From an uncultured Amylibacter sp. (GTDB lineage Bacteria > Pseudomonadota > Alphaproteobacteria > Rhodobacterales > Rhodobacteraceae), in contig CAJIZV010000003.1 of NCBI GenBank assembly GCA_905181935.1, forward strand, positions 508,001-572,000: a DNA stretch of 64,000 nucleotides, given 5' to 3'. Under the pieces are notes generated by a model. It was not told the origin of the DNA, made no database searches, and was given only the letters and a program-made list of their open reading frames with translations. Position 1 is the stretch's first letter; each line of letters begins with the position of its first letter. Both the position numbers and the translations under genes were made by a program. Below are positions 52,821 through 63,648 of the stretch, piece by piece.

Positions 52821-53474
52821 TTATAGCTGTTTAATTAAACGCGCTGCTTCTTCTTTTGTTGGAAACAAAGTGGAACGGTCTTCGCCAGGAAAGAATCGAG
52901 CTCTGCAAGCTGTTGGCATTGGGTTTGGTGAAAATATTATGACCGTAGGGCCAGTTTTTACTGTTTCGTTTGCCCAACTTCTAAATAGAGCGCGTTGTGC
53001 AGCCTTACTAGCTCCATAATTTGCAAAAAACTTATGCCCGTCAGCTTTATCATCTATATGAATAGCTGAACCGGATTTTGCTAATAATAAACTTTCAATG
53101 TTAGTAATTAAACGTCCAGTCGCTGTAATATTAACCGCAATAGTTTTAGTCCAGTCTTTTTCTGAAATATGCCCAGCAGGTGATAAGGGTGCCGCATAAA
53201 TTGCACAATGCACCCACAGATCTAGCCCTCCCCAACGCTTACTAATAGAAATGCACATGCGTTTAACTGCATCTTCGTCAGTAATGTCGAGTGGTACTAG
53301 AGTTGCTGATCCGCCTTCAGCTTGAATGCGATCATCCAGTTCTTCTAATGCACCTGTCGTTCGCGCTACTGCAATTACATGATACCCTTCCTTGGCCAAG
53401 GCAATAGACACAGCTGCCCCTAAGCCACGAGAGGCACCTGTTACAAGTGCAGTTTTCTTAGTTTCTAAACTCAT
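52821..53474 (-). CDS. short-chain dehydrogenase/reductase
   Basis: A 217-residue SDR. The cofactor site is TGASRGLGAAVSIAL and the catalytic YxxxK is in NYGASKAAQRAL; the Ser normally before it is in SGSAIHIDDK. It lies two bases downstream of purF, and this purF-SDR pair is a known Rhodobacteraceae arrangement as far as I recall. The substrate is unknown. Confidence 0.87.
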   Translation of the reverse strand: MSLETKKTALVTGASRGLGAAVSIALAKEGYHVIAVARTTGALEELDDRIQAEGGSATLVPLDITDEDAVKRMCISISKRWGGLDLWVHCAIYAAPLSPAGHISEKDWTKTIAVNITATGRLITNIESLLLAKSGSAIHIDDKADGHKFFANYGASKAAQRALFRSWANETVKTGPTVIIFSPNPMPTACRARFFPGEDRSTLFPTKEEAARLIKQL

Positions 53475-53476
53475 GC

Positions 53477-54949
53477 CTATCCAGCAGCCATCTTAAAACC
53501 CTTAGCTAATTGATCGCTTGGAGCAATTGGGTATTCACCAGAAAAGCATGCATCACAATAGGCAGGATTAGCATTATCTCGGCCGGCTTCATAGCCACAG
53601 GCTCGATACAAACCATCCATAGAAATAAATTTAAGACTAGTCACATTGAGGTGTTGCCGCATTTCTTCTGCACTCATAGTAGCTGCCAATAGCTTTTCGC
53701 GTTGTGGTGTATCTACACCGTAAAAGCAGGGCCAGGCTGTGGGGGGGGATGCAATACGAAAGTGAACTTCAGCTGCGCCAGCATCTAAAATCATTTCTTT
53801 AATTTTTCGACTTGTAGTTCCACGCACAACACTATCATCGACTAATATTACACGCTTACCTACTATGAGGGCGCGATTAACGTTTAGTTTTAAACGCACA
53901 CCCATATTTCGAATTTGTTCTGAGGGTTCAATAAATGTACGGCCCATGTATGAATTTCGAATAATTCCCATGCCATAAGGGATGCCGCTTTCGTGACTGT
54001 AGCCAATTGCTGCTGGAGTTCCACTATCTGGTACGGGGCAAACTAGATCAGCTTCAACTGGACTTTCTTTGGCTAATTCAATTCCAATTTGTCTGCGCGT
54101 TTCATAAATTGATTGTCCGCCTAGAATACTGTCAGGGCGTGAAAAGTATACTTTTTCAAAAATACAAGGACGAGGAGCTGTTTTTTCAAATGGGAAGGTA
54201 CTTTTAATTCCATCTGGCCCAATTACAACCATTTCCCCTGGTTCAATTTCACGGACATGTTCTGCACCGACAATATCAAGGGCACAGGTTTCTGAAGATA
54301 GGACCCAACCATCCCCTAATTTCCCCAGTACCAATGGGCGGACACCCCTTGGATCTCGCACACCTATTAATTTGCTGCGTGTCATTGCTACAATGGAAAA
54401 TGCGCCCTCCACTCGAGATAATGCGTCTTTCAAGCGATTGGTATGATCTTTGTGAATTGAACGCGCCATTAAGTGAATAATACATTCACTATCTGATGAG
54501 CTTTGAAAAATAGAACCTCGCTCAATTAATTCTTTTCGTAAGCTTTCAGCATTGGTGAGATTACCATTATGTGCAATCGCACAGCCACCCATTGCAAATT
54601 CACCAAAAAATGGCTGAACATCTCGGATTGCTGTATTTCCTTTATTGCCAGCCGTTGAGTATCGTACGTGGCCAATCGCATTATGCCCTGGTAGTGTACT
54701 CATCAAACTTTCTTTTGTGAAGCTATCACGTACATAACCAAATCGGCGTGCTGAGTTAAACCCATGTTCAGGGTCATATGCAACGATACCGCCAGCCTCC
54801 TGGCCTCTATGTTGTAGTGCATGCAAGCCTAAAGCAACAAAATTAGCAGCATCAGAGACGCCATTAACTCCAAAGATTCCACATTCCTCTTTAAGTTTAT
54901 TATGGTCAAATGGATGTGAAATAAACGGCTTAGTATCAGACAGACGCAT
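53477..54949 (-). CDS. purF: amidophosphoribosyltransferase
   Basis: A 490-residue enzyme that commits PRPP to purine synthesis. The N-terminal nucleophile domain begins at the Cys of EECGIFGV (Cys23 from this start), so a short propeptide is removed. The phosphoribosyltransferase domain shows VILVDDSVVRGTTSRKI. The ATG at 54949 (MRLSDTK) is chosen; ten extra residues from 54979 have no ribosome-binding site. It is followed by the SDR gene and preceded by cvpA, the conserved cvpA-purF order. Confidence 0.96.
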   Translation of the reverse strand: MRLSDTKPFISHPFDHNKLKEECGIFGVNGVSDAANFVALGLHALQHRGQEAGGIVAYDPEHGFNSARRFGYVRDSFTKESLMSTLPGHNAIGHVRYSTAGNKGNTAIRDVQPFFGEFAMGGCAIAHNGNLTNAESLRKELIERGSIFQSSSDSECIIHLMARSIHKDHTNRLKDALSRVEGAFSIVAMTRSKLIGVRDPRGVRPLVLGKLGDGWVLSSETCALDIVGAEHVREIEPGEMVVIGPDGIKSTFPFEKTAPRPCIFEKVYFSRPDSILGGQSIYETRRQIGIELAKESPVEADLVCPVPDSGTPAAIGYSHESGIPYGMGIIRNSYMGRTFIEPSEQIRNMGVRLKLNVNRALIVGKRVILVDDSVVRGTTSRKIKEMILDAGAAEVHFRIASPPTAWPCFYGVDTPQREKLLAATMSAEEMRQHLNVTSLKFISMDGLYRACGYEAGRDNANPAYCDACFSGEYPIAPSDQLAKGFKMAAG

Positions 54950-55103
54950 GGGATGATTCCGTGATTTTTTACAGCTCATTATTCTATAGCCTAGCTATTG
55001 CGAACTGTCACGTAATCCTAGCCTAAAAGATACAGTTTTTGATTTTTGTTTGATATATATTAAACAACAGGAAAATAATTTATTTAGTAACCTTAAACAG
55101 TAT

Positions 55104-55670
55104 TTAATTGCAGCTTTTTGTCAGCTCCTGGTATCGACCCTGCATCCATGATGATAGACTCGCTTGACCTGCGACACCATCACGTTCAATTGCACTTTGA
55201 ATATAAGTTTCTGATCCTGATAAAATTGCTTTAGTTTTTGAATTTTCAATTACAGCTATATCAGCCCCAATAAAGTTATAAACGACCAGAGCGACAAGAA
55301 TTAAAGCCAAACCACGTATGCTTCCAAATAAAAACCCTAAGCTTTGATCGAAATTGCTAAGCACTGAACGTTGGACTATGCCAGCAAATAATGGAGTGAA
55401 AATAGCAACTATAATTAGGGTAATAGCAAATACGGCAGCAAATGCTGCAATGATTGATAATTCGCAACTTTTGCCAACAATGTCACTTAGGATTGGTATT
55501 TCACGCACTAATGGTTCAACACTTGGGGCAAATACAAAAGCAGAAACAGCAGCTGCTATCCAACCTGCAATAGATAAAGCCTCGCGAACCAAGCCGCGTG
55601 AATAAGCTAATATTGCTGAAATTAATAAAATTACAGCAGACCCACCGTCTATAATTGTGAAGCCATCCAT
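55104..55670 (-). CDS. cvpA: CvpA family protein
   Basis: A 188-residue inner-membrane protein with four helices. It opens with DGFTIIDGGSAVILLISAILAYSRGLVREALSI, the CvpA signature, and is positioned before purF, as expected for the colicin V production/purine locus protein. Its molecular role is unclear. It is 11 bases from radA, so the two are co-transcribed. Confidence 0.9.
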   Translation of the reverse strand: MDGFTIIDGGSAVILLISAILAYSRGLVREALSIAGWIAAAVSAFVFAPSVEPLVREIPILSDIVGKSCELSIIAAFAAVFAITLIIVAIFTPLFAGIVQRSVLSNFDQSLGFLFGSIRGLALILVALVVYNFIGADIAVIENSKTKAILSGSETYIQSAIERDGVAGQASLSSWMQGRYQELTKSCN

Positions 55671-55681
55671 GTATAATCCCC

Positions 55682-57058
55682 TTATTCTTCGTTAATACTA
55701 CCAAAGTGATGTTCAACAAATGCGTCGACGGCATCATACTTTGTAACGTTCATGCCTGATTCTGATGATAACTTCATCCTCGAAGGTGTAAAAGCAGCAG
55801 AAAATCCTAACTTTTGTGCTTCTTTAAGCCTATTCTCTGCTTGAGATATAGGGCGAAGAGCTCCTGAAAGACTAATTTCACCAAATATAACAGTGTCAGA
55901 TGCTATCGGTATGTCTTGTCTTGCCGAAATCAAGGCGGCGGCTACTGCTAAATCTGCTGCTGGTTCTGAAATGCGTAATCCACCTGCAATATTTAGGTAA
56001 ACGTCTTTGCCTGCAAAGCTAATGCCACAACGAGCTTCTAGAACGGCTAATACCATCGATAACCTTGCAGTGTCCCACCCAACCACTGTCCTGCGCGGTG
56101 TGGCTAATGGTGAGGGAGCTACAAGTGCTTGTATCTCAACTAACAAAGGGCGCGTTCCTTCAATTCCTGCAAAAACTACTGATCCTGCTGTTTGGATGTC
56201 ACGTTCTGATAAAAATAATTCTGATGGGTTCGTAACTTGTGCCAAACCGCAACCAGTCATTTCAAAGACACCTATTTCATCTGATGGTCCAAACCGATTT
56301 TTTACAGCACGTAAGATGCGAAATTGATGTCCGCGCTCACCTTCAAAGTATAAAACGGTATCAACCATATGCTCTACGACACGTGGACCAGCTATTTGTC
56401 CGTCTTTTGTTACGTGGCCAACAAGAACTATTGCAACCCCTTTGCGTTTTGCAAATGTGGTTAGCTCATGCGCTGTTGCACGTACTTGGCTTACCGATCC
56501 TGGGGCACTGTCTACATGATCCGCCCACATAGTTTGGATGGAATCAATAATAGCTAAGTCGGGAGCCTCTTCCTCCAATGTAGTCAAAATATCACGTAAA
56601 TTAGTTTCAGTGGCTAGTTTCACAGATGCATCAGTTAATTTAAGACGTTGTGCACGCATACGAATTTGGCTGCTGGCTTCTTCTCCTGAAATATAAATGA
56701 CTTTTTTACCAGTTCTTGCAAACTCTGCTGCGGCCTGTAGTAGTAAAGTTGATTTCCCAATACCTGGGTCGCCTGCAACTAAAATTGCGCTAGCAGGAAC
56801 TAAGCCACCACCTAAAACTCGGTCAAATTCATCTATACCTATTGTACTGCGCTCTAAAGGAGCATCTACAGTATTTAAATCACCTAAGGCCAGTTTACGT
56901 CCTTTGCTTGCACCTAGTGTTTTTCCCTTTGGGCCTGCTGCAAGTGGTGCTTCTTCTTTAATAGAATTCCACTCTCCACAGGTGTCACAACGGCCCACCC
57001 ACTTTTTATGGGATGCATTACAGTTCATACAAGTAAAAGCGAGTGTTGATTTAGCCAT
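55682..57058 (-). CDS. radA: DNA repair protein RadA
   Basis: A 458-residue RecA-like ATPase that promotes branch migration in recombination. It has a zinc finger (Cys10, Cys13, Cys24, Cys27), Walker A in GDPGIGKSTLLLQ, the RadA-specific KNRFG motif in RAVKNRFGPSDEIG, and a C-terminal Lon-like domain with SLSGALRPI. The length and order are typical. It is next to cvpA on one side and the mla genes on the other. Confidence 0.96.
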   Translation of the reverse strand: MAKSTLAFTCMNCNASHKKWVGRCDTCGEWNSIKEEAPLAAGPKGKTLGASKGRKLALGDLNTVDAPLERSTIGIDEFDRVLGGGLVPASAILVAGDPGIGKSTLLLQAAAEFARTGKKVIYISGEEASSQIRMRAQRLKLTDASVKLATETNLRDILTTLEEEAPDLAIIDSIQTMWADHVDSAPGSVSQVRATAHELTTFAKRKGVAIVLVGHVTKDGQIAGPRVVEHMVDTVLYFEGERGHQFRILRAVKNRFGPSDEIGVFEMTGCGLAQVTNPSELFLSERDIQTAGSVVFAGIEGTRPLLVEIQALVAPSPLATPRRTVVGWDTARLSMVLAVLEARCGISFAGKDVYLNIAGGLRISEPAADLAVAAALISARQDIPIASDTVIFGEISLSGALRPISQAENRLKEAQKLGFSAAFTPSRMKLSSESGMNVTKYDAVDAFVEHHFGSINEE

Positions 57059-57189
57059 ATCACTTTGTGCCTTAGAGTTGATCTAAGGGCAAGTGTGGCT
57101 TTGCAAACTAGTGATAAATCTTAAAAATTATTATTAAGTAAATTTCCAAAATATGGTTTAAGTCTAAAGATTTGTATCATAATATTTAA

Positions 57190-57936
57190 TTAGCGGACAG
57201 CTTCAATTGGGCCATTAGCATGACCATTTATAAATTGTTCTAAATAAGGATTTCCAGAGTTATCTAATTCACGGATATTACCTGACCACTGAACTTGACC
57301 ATCATGTAACATTGTAACTTTATCCGCTATGGAGTGGACTGAACTCATATCATGCGTAATAGTTAAAGCTGTTGCACCCATTTCAACAACAATTTCACGT
57401 ATTAACTCATTAATTACGCCAGACATAATTGGATCTAAACCTGTTGTAGGTTCATCAAAAAAAATAATTTCAGGTTCCGCTGCAATTGCCCGCGCTAAGC
57501 CCACTCGTTTTTGCATTCCACCTGATAATTCGGCAGGAAATTTATCACTAACTTCAGGTTTAAGTCCAACACGACGCAATTTTTCAATAGCAATATCACG
57601 TGCATCATTTTTTGAAATTTTATTTGGTCCTCGCATTAAGCGAAATGCAACATTTTGCCAGACAGAAAGGCTATCAAACAATGCAGCATTTTGAAATAAC
57701 ATTCCAAAGCGTGCCAGAAACACATCACGGTCTCCTCTATTTGTTTCTTTGCCACCTACTGTAATTTTACCACTATCAGGATTTTCTAATCCTAAGATAC
57801 ATTTTAATAAAACAGATTTTCCTGTGCCCGAACCTCCTATAATAACCATGCTTTCGCCTTTGGCTATTTCCATATTAACGCCCTGCAAAACATTATTGTT
57901 AGAAAATGATTTGTGTACATCTTTAATGCTAATCAT
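57190..57936 (-). CDS. mlaF: ABC transporter ATP-binding protein, MlaF-like
   Basis: A 248-residue ATPase of the MCE/Mla phospholipid-transport system. Motifs: Walker A GGSGTGKSVLLK, signature LSGGMQKRVGLARA, Walker B IIFFDEPTTGLDP and the H-loop ITHDMSS. It overlaps mlaE by one base. No MlaD, MlaB or MlaC gene adjoins it in this window, so the rest of the system is encoded elsewhere or differs. Confidence 0.9.
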   Translation of the reverse strand: MISIKDVHKSFSNNNVLQGVNMEIAKGESMVIIGGSGTGKSVLLKCILGLENPDSGKITVGGKETNRGDRDVFLARFGMLFQNAALFDSLSVWQNVAFRLMRGPNKISKNDARDIAIEKLRRVGLKPEVSDKFPAELSGGMQKRVGLARAIAAEPEIIFFDEPTTGLDPIMSGVINELIREIVVEMGATALTITHDMSSVHSIADKVTMLHDGQVQWSGNIRELDNSGNPYLEQFINGHANGPIEAVR

Positions 57937-58724
57937 TAGAAAAATACCTCGGTTAGAATGTAATTTGCAGCCAAAATCATAACACTGGCTGAAACAACTG
58001 CATTAATTGTTGCTCGACCAACACCTTGTGCACCGCGTCCTGAATTATAGCCATGATAACAACCCATCAATGCTATTATAAAACCAAATACTGCTGCTTT
58101 GGCCAGTCCGCTGGTAACATCACCAATTTCCATGAAGTCAATTGTGTTTTTAAGGTAATTAGTTGAATTAAATCCTAATCGTCCAGTTCCAACTAAATAA
58201 CCGCCCAAAATACCAATAGTATCGCCCACAGCAACTAAAATTGGCATCGCAAATGTTGCGGCGAGCAGGCGAGGTGCAACAAGATACTTAATAGGGTTTG
58301 TGGATAATGTTACTAAAGCATCAATTTGTTCAGTGACACGCATTGTTCCCAATTCAGCAGCAATTGAAGACGAAACTCTACCAGCAACCATAAGGCCACC
58401 TAAAACAGGTCCTAATTCACGCACCATGCCAATTGCAACAATTGAAGGAACAACACTTTCTGCACTAAAGCGTGCTCCACCTGAATAAATTTGCAATGCC
58501 AAAGCTGCCCCAGTGAATAGTGCTGTCAAACCAACAACAGGAAGGCTATAAAATCCAATCTGCATGAATTGTGCTAAGGTTTCACGGCCATAAAAGGGCG
58601 GGCGAAATATATGAGATATTGCTCCAGATGCAAATAACGTAATACGCCCAATAGTAGTGCAAAAAGCTAAAACTGAAAACCCAATTGATCCTAAAAACCG
58701 ATACATTATATTCATATCATCCAC
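57936..58724 (-). CDS. mlaE: MlaE-family ABC transporter permease
   Basis: A 262-residue integral membrane protein with about five helices. The conserved core reads ALFTGAALALQIYSGGARFSAESVVPSIVAIGMVRELGPVLGGLMVAGRVSSSIAAELGTMRV in the family; several of those words are visible here (MVRELGPVLGGL, AELGTMRVTEQIDAL). It forms a retrograde lipid transporter with MlaF and overlaps alr by eight bases. Confidence 0.92.
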   Translation of the reverse strand: MDDMNIMYRFLGSIGFSVLAFCTTIGRITLFASGAISHIFRPPFYGRETLAQFMQIGFYSLPVVGLTALFTGAALALQIYSGGARFSAESVVPSIVAIGMVRELGPVLGGLMVAGRVSSSIAAELGTMRVTEQIDALVTLSTNPIKYLVAPRLLAATFAMPILVAVGDTIGILGGYLVGTGRLGFNSTNYLKNTIDFMEIGDVTSGLAKAAVFGFIIALMGCYHGYNSGRGAQGVGRATINAVVSASVMILAANYILTEVFF

Positions 58725-59772
58725 TTATGTATTTGCGCACATACCGTGCGCCTAAACTAGTTAAAATTTCATATCCGATTGTTCCTGCCGCCTCTGCCAA
58801 AACATCTATTGTTTGAAGATCATTTAATAAATCTAGGGAATTAGGTACATAGTCCAATCTGCTAATGTCTACTGTGATTAAATCCATTGATACCCTACCA
58901 ATAAGTGGGCAAGGAATATTATTAGCGTAAAGGTGAACTGAGCCATTACCAATTGCACGTATTATTCCATCTGCGTAACCTGCTGCGATAGTAGCTACTT
59001 GTGTATCATTAATAGCAGTCCAATGGCCGCCATACCCTACAGTTTCACCTGCTAAAACCTTGCGAGATTGAATTACTGGTATAGATAATTTCACCACAGG
59101 CTCTGCTTGCTTAAAGGGCATGCCACCATAAAGGCCAACACCCGGGCGACACATATCAAAGTGATAATCTGGTCCTAATAAAGTACCACCAGTTGCAGCT
59201 AATGATCGGCGAACATTGAGGCCATTAGTTAATTTACAAAAAGTTTTTAATTGTTTGATGTTTTGAGCATTAGCTGGCTCATCTGCGCAAGCTAGATGAC
59301 TTATAATTAATGACGCACATGAAGCTTTATCACGTAAGGGGAAAAAATCTTCAGCTTCCATACCCAACCTATTCATTCCGGTGTCTAATTGTATGCCAAA
59401 TGGTGCTTCATTAAATTCTGTTTTGTAACGCATAAATTGTTCAGATGAGTTTAAAAGTGGAATGAGGTTGTATTTGTGAAAAATTGACGCATCATTTGGC
59501 ATTAAACCGGAAAATACAAAAATATCAGGTGTATTTCCCACAGCCTTACGAACGGCGATACCTTCTTCTGCAATAGCAACAAAAAAAGTTCGTACATTTT
59601 TTTTAGATAATAAACCTGAAATTTGACCAGCATCTAAACCATATCCATCAGCCTTAACGACGGCAGCAGTTTCAACATTATTAGCAGATTGTTCATCCAG
59701 CGTACGCCAGTTATGAAAAATTGCGTCTGTGTTAATATTAAGTATTGCTTGGCTCATATCTCTTTTGGCCAC
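58717..59772 (-). CDS. alr: alanine racemase
   Basis: A 351-residue PLP enzyme that makes D-alanine for peptidoglycan. The PLP Lys40 is in AAVVKADGYGLDAG, the catalytic Tyr region is in GETVGYGGHWTA, and GRVSMDLITVDIS is also diagnostic. A later ATG (MSQAILN, five residues in) may be the true start. It heads the alr-mlaE-mlaF-radA-cvpA-purF run, whose overlapping or close spacing suggests partial co-transcription. Confidence 0.95.
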   Translation of the reverse strand: MAKRDMSQAILNINTDAIFHNWRTLDEQSANNVETAAVVKADGYGLDAGQISGLLSKKNVRTFFVAIAEEGIAVRKAVGNTPDIFVFSGLMPNDASIFHKYNLIPLLNSSEQFMRYKTEFNEAPFGIQLDTGMNRLGMEAEDFFPLRDKASCASLIISHLACADEPANAQNIKQLKTFCKLTNGLNVRRSLAATGGTLLGPDYHFDMCRPGVGLYGGMPFKQAEPVVKLSIPVIQSRKVLAGETVGYGGHWTAINDTQVATIAAGYADGIIRAIGNGSVHLYANNIPCPLIGRVSMDLITVDISRLDYVPNSLDLLNDLQTIDVLAEAAGTIGYEILTSLGARYVRKYISG

Positions 59773-59997
59773 AGCATTGCGTTGTGGTCAATAGCATAGC
59801 GAAAAACTAGGCCTCAGAATTTTTATATTTTAACTAAATAATTAAAAAATAATTTTATGATTAAGGCAATTTTTTAATAAGAAAATTTTTAAGTTGCTGG
59901 GACTATTAGTACAATTATTTTTTGTTTAAAAGTATGTCTAGTTTAAGGACCACCAAATCCCTTGACCATAGTTGCAATCCGTATCATATCCTCATTC

Positions 59998-61797
59998 ATG
60001 ACAGACATTAGTAAAATTCGTAATTTCTCAATTGTGGCTCATATCGATCACGGTAAATCCACGCTTGCCGACCGCTTGATCCAATCTACTGGAACGGTAG
60101 CTGATCGGGATATGGAAGCGCAGCTTTTGGATACAATGGATATCGAACGTGAACGAGGTATTACTATTAAAGCCAATTCAGTGCGTATTAAATATAAAGC
60201 TAATGACGGCGACACATATATCCTTAATTTGATAGATACTCCAGGCCACGTTGATTTTGCCTATGAAGTCTCACGCTCCATGCGTGCTGTCGAAGGATCT
60301 TTGTTAGTTGTTGATGCATCTCAAGGTGTTGAAGCACAGACATTGGCTAATGTTTATCATGCACTTGAAGCTGACCATGAAATTGTTCCAGTTCTAAATA
60401 AAGTTGACCTGCCTGCAGCTGATCCTGATAGGGTTGCCGAACAGATAGAGGATGTCATTGGCATCGATGCAACTGATGCAGTACATATTTCTGCTAAAAC
60501 TGGTGTTGGTATACCTGATGTACTTGAAGCAATTATTAATCGCTTGCCAGCGCCAACAACTACCCCAGATGCGCCACTGAAGGCTATGTTGGTAGATAGT
60601 TGGTATGATGCATACCTTGGTGTCGTAGTTCTCGTTAGAATAATTGATGGTGAGTTGAAAAAAGGTGATAAGATTCGAATGATGAACACCAATGCGACAT
60701 ATCCTGTTGATCGCATTGGCGTATTCACTCCTAAAATGACGCCAATTGATGTATTAACTGCTGGTGAAATGGGGTTTCTGACAGCGTCTATAAAACAAGT
60801 AGCTGATACCCGTGTTGGTGATACTATTACGCATGAGAAAAAGGGATGCTTAGAAGCTCTTCCAGGGTTCTCTCCATCACAGCCAGTTGTGTTTTGTGGA
60901 CTGTTTCCAGTCGATAATGCTCAATTTGAAGACTTGCGTGAGGCAATCTCAAAGCTGTCACTGAATGATGCATCGTTTAGCACGGAAATGGAATCTTCAA
61001 CTGCGCTAGGCTTTGGGTTTAGGTGTGGGTTTTTGGGATTGTTGCATCTTGAAGTAATTCGAGATCGTTTAGAGCGTGAATACGATATCGACCTTATTAC
61101 AACAGCACCATCTGTCATTTATCATATACACATGCGTGATGGTACTATAATTGATTTGCATAATCCTGCAGACATGCCTGACCTAACGCACGTGGAGCAT
61201 ATTGAAGAACCCCGCATTAAGGCCACAATTCTTGTACCAGATGAATATCTTGGTGATGTTCTTAAGCTATGCCAAGACCGCCGAGGTATTCAAATTGATT
61301 TGACGTATGCAGGTTCAAGAGCAATGGTGATTTACGACCTACCGTTGAATGAAGTAGTTTTTGACTTTTATGACCGTTTAAAATCTGTATCTAAAGGTTA
61401 TGCATCGTTTGATTATACAATGGAAGGCTATCGTGAAGATCGTCTTCAAAAAATGCAAATTTTAGTTAATGAAGAACCAGTAGATGCACTTTCCACAATG
61501 GTGCATACTGATCGTGCTGATATGCGTGGGCGTGCTATGGTTGAAAAGTTAAAAGAACTTATTCCTCAACACCAATTTAAGATTCCAATTCAAGCTGCCA
61601 TTGGTGGAAGAATAATTGCTCGAGAAACTCTTTCCGCTTTACGTAAAGACGTAACGGCCAAATGTTATGGTGGAGATGTTTCGCGTAAGCGCAAACTTTT
61701 GGACAAACAAAAGGCGGGTAAGAAGAAAATGCGACAGTTTGGGCGTGTTGAAATCCCTCAAGAAGCATTTATTTCAGCGTTAAAGATGGATAGCTAA
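59998..61797 (+). CDS. lepA: elongation factor 4 (LepA)
   Basis: A 599-residue translational GTPase. G1 is AHIDHGKST at residues 14-22, followed by DTPGHVDF (G3) and NKVDLPAA (G4). The LepA-specific C-terminal domain ends with the conserved basic stretch [24 protein letters not shown]. The ATG at 59998 ([14 protein letters not shown]) fits the family; a TTG at 59962 would add 12 residues without similarity. It is divergent from alr across a 225-base AT-rich gap. Confidence 0.96.
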   Translation: MTDISKIRNFSIVAHIDHGKSTLADRLIQSTGTVADRDMEAQLLDTMDIERERGITIKANSVRIKYKANDGDTYILNLIDTPGHVDFAYEVSRSMRAVEGSLLVVDASQGVEAQTLANVYHALEADHEIVPVLNKVDLPAADPDRVAEQIEDVIGIDATDAVHISAKTGVGIPDVLEAIINRLPAPTTTPDAPLKAMLVDSWYDAYLGVVVLVRIIDGELKKGDKIRMMNTNATYPVDRIGVFTPKMTPIDVLTAGEMGFLTASIKQVADTRVGDTITHEKKGCLEALPGFSPSQPVVFCGLFPVDNAQFEDLREAISKLSLNDASFSTEMESSTALGFGFRCGFLGLLHLEVIRDRLEREYDIDLITTAPSVIYHIHMRDGTIIDLHNPADMPDLTHVEHIEEPRIKATILVPDEYLGDVLKLCQDRRGIQIDLTYAGSRAMVIYDLPLNEVVFDFYDRLKSVSKGYASFDYTMEGYREDRLQKMQILVNEEPVDALSTMVHTDRADMRGRAMVEKLKELIPQHQFKIPIQAAIGGRIIARETLSALRKDVTAKCYGGDVSRKRKLLDKQKAGKKKMRQFGRVEIPQEAFISALKMDS

Positions 61798-61903
61798 TTA
61801 TATTTTCAAGAATATATTATATCAATTTTGAAGTAAAATTGTATCTAAATATATGTTTCTTTGTGTATTATTAATAATTTAAACATTTCAGGGAGTGCCT
61901 TAT

Positions 61904-62455
61904 ATGTTTGCCACTTTAATTGCCCGTTCAGACGCTTCATGTGAATTCTGCGAGGTTGCATCTAATTTGTTGCCGTACTCAGTAGGCCCTTTGCATGATG
62001 GTACTGCAATGACATCTGTGCTCTTGTGTGATAAATGCAGTGAGATGATCGATGGGAAAATAGAAAAAAATTATTTTAGATGCTTAAGTTCTGCTATCTG
62101 GTCTGAGCATGACCCAGTCAAAGTATTGGCGTGGCGTGTTCTTGATATGCTCAGTGATCAGGCATGGGCTCGGGACCTTAAAGACCAGATATACTTGGAT
62201 GAAGTTTTGATGGCCTGGGCAATATCAGGCGTTATTCGCTCAAGTCAGCATAAAGATGTTAATGGGGTAACACTTGAAGCTGGAAATAATGTCTTATTGA
62301 TCAAGGACTTGGTAGTAAAAGGTGGTGGATTTACTGCCAAACGCGGCACTGCTGTACGTGGAATTTCGTTGGTTGAAGATAACCCTGCCCATATTGAAGG
62401 TAAAGTTGAAGGACAGCGTATTACAATACTTACTGAATTTGTTAAGAAAAAATAA
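61904..62455 (+). CDS. PhnA family protein
   Basis: A 183-residue protein with an N-terminal Cys-pair zinc ribbon (SCEFCEVASN and LLCDKCSEM) and a C-terminal beta-barrel domain with the DVNGVTLEAGNNVLLIKDLVVKGG signature, which continues KRGTAVRGI. PhnA proteins were named from a phosphonate locus, but no enzymatic role in phosphonate use is established for this branch. The ATG at 61904 has GGGA nine bases before it; a GTG at 61895 is less likely. Confidence 0.86.
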   Translation: MFATLIARSDASCEFCEVASNLLPYSVGPLHDGTAMTSVLLCDKCSEMIDGKIEKNYFRCLSSAIWSEHDPVKVLAWRVLDMLSDQAWARDLKDQIYLDEVLMAWAISGVIRSSQHKDVNGVTLEAGNNVLLIKDLVVKGGGFTAKRGTAVRGISLVEDNPAHIEGKVEGQRITILTEFVKKK

Positions 62456-62504
62456 AGAAATCTAAAGTAATTTCATATTATAATTTTATATTATTAAGAT
62501 AATA

Positions 62505-63416
62505 TCAATGTGCCGGCTTAATAAAGTTTCCATTTTTTAATTCATCAAATGCTTTAATTAGTTCTTCTCTTGTATTCATAACTATGGGCCCATGCCATGC
62601 AACAGGTTCTTGAATAGGCTTTCCTGAAATTAATAAAAATCGGATACCGTGCTTTCCAGCCTGTACTGTCACATAATCACCAGTGTCAAAGCTAACTAAG
62701 GAGCGATTTCCAGACATATCGCGTATATTTAATTCTTCACCCATCACTTCTTTTTCTAATAAAACACCAGTTGGCATAGATGCGGAGTCAAATGCGCCTT
62801 CACCATTAAAAATATAAGCAAACGTTCTTCGATATGTATCTACTGGAAAAGTCTTTTTTACCCCTGGGGGAACGTAAATGTCCAGGTATTGAGGATCCGC
62901 CGCAATTCCGTCTACTGGACCAGTTTGCCCCCAAAACGATCCAACAATAACTTTTACTCGGGTACCATCATCCTCAAGGATTTCAGGTATTTCGGAACTA
63001 TTTACATCTTGATATCTTGGGTCTGTCATCTTTAATTCGCGAGGAAGGTTTGCCCACAATTGAAACCCGTGCATCTGACCTTTAGAATTACCTTTAGGCA
63101 TCTCTTGATGTAAAATGCCTGAACCTGATGTCATCCATTGGACGTCTCCAGCACTTAATGACCCTGTATTACCTAAGCTATCAGCATGATCTACTTTACC
63201 TTCTAAAACATAAGTAATTGTTTCTATGCCACGGTGAGGATGCCAAGGAAAACCTTTTTCAAATAATTTTGGGTCTTCATTGCGAAAGTCGTCAAATAAT
63301 AAAAACGGATCTAGTTCTGAAGGGTCCTTAAAACCAAAGGCTCTATATAATTCTACACCAGCCCCCTCCATTGTACGAATAGCTTCTCTAATAGATTTGA
63401 CAGCTCTTATAGACAT
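62505..63416 (-). CDS. pirin family protein
   Basis: A 303-residue bicupin protein. The N-terminal cupin has the metal-binding FPWHPHRGIETITYVLEG and GSGILHQEMP segments with the expected His and Glu ligands. Pirins are iron-dependent, and some have quercetinase activity; bacterial roles are mixed. It stands alone, divergent from the glyoxalase gene at the right edge. Confidence 0.9.
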   Translation of the reverse strand: MSIRAVKSIREAIRTMEGAGVELYRAFGFKDPSELDPFLLFDDFRNEDPKLFEKGFPWHPHRGIETITYVLEGKVDHADSLGNTGSLSAGDVQWMTSGSGILHQEMPKGNSKGQMHGFQLWANLPRELKMTDPRYQDVNSSEIPEILEDDGTRVKVIVGSFWGQTGPVDGIAADPQYLDIYVPPGVKKTFPVDTYRRTFAYIFNGEGAFDSASMPTGVLLEKEVMGEELNIRDMSGNRSLVSFDTGDYVTVQAGKHGIRFLLISGKPIQEPVAWHGPIVMNTREELIKAFDELKNGNFIKPAH

Positions 63417-63648
63417 TCTAAACCTCTATTTTCATTTTCATTACACTATAACAATAATCTTCCAAACCAAGTGGTTTAAATGAAATATATTGTTTCTTAT
63501 TTAGAATATATGAATATAATTAAATTATTAATATTCAGTAGCTTATCATATTTATTCAACTTTTTTGATTTTAATAATTCTTAATATGAATTTTATTTGA
63601 ATATGTTATATGCATTCTAAACAAATAAATAGCTCTGAGGAATATGAT

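Noticed and set aside
56007..57086. Long plus-strand frames opposite radA
   Set aside because: They are antisense to a clear radA with all motifs, and their composition is unlike a real protein.
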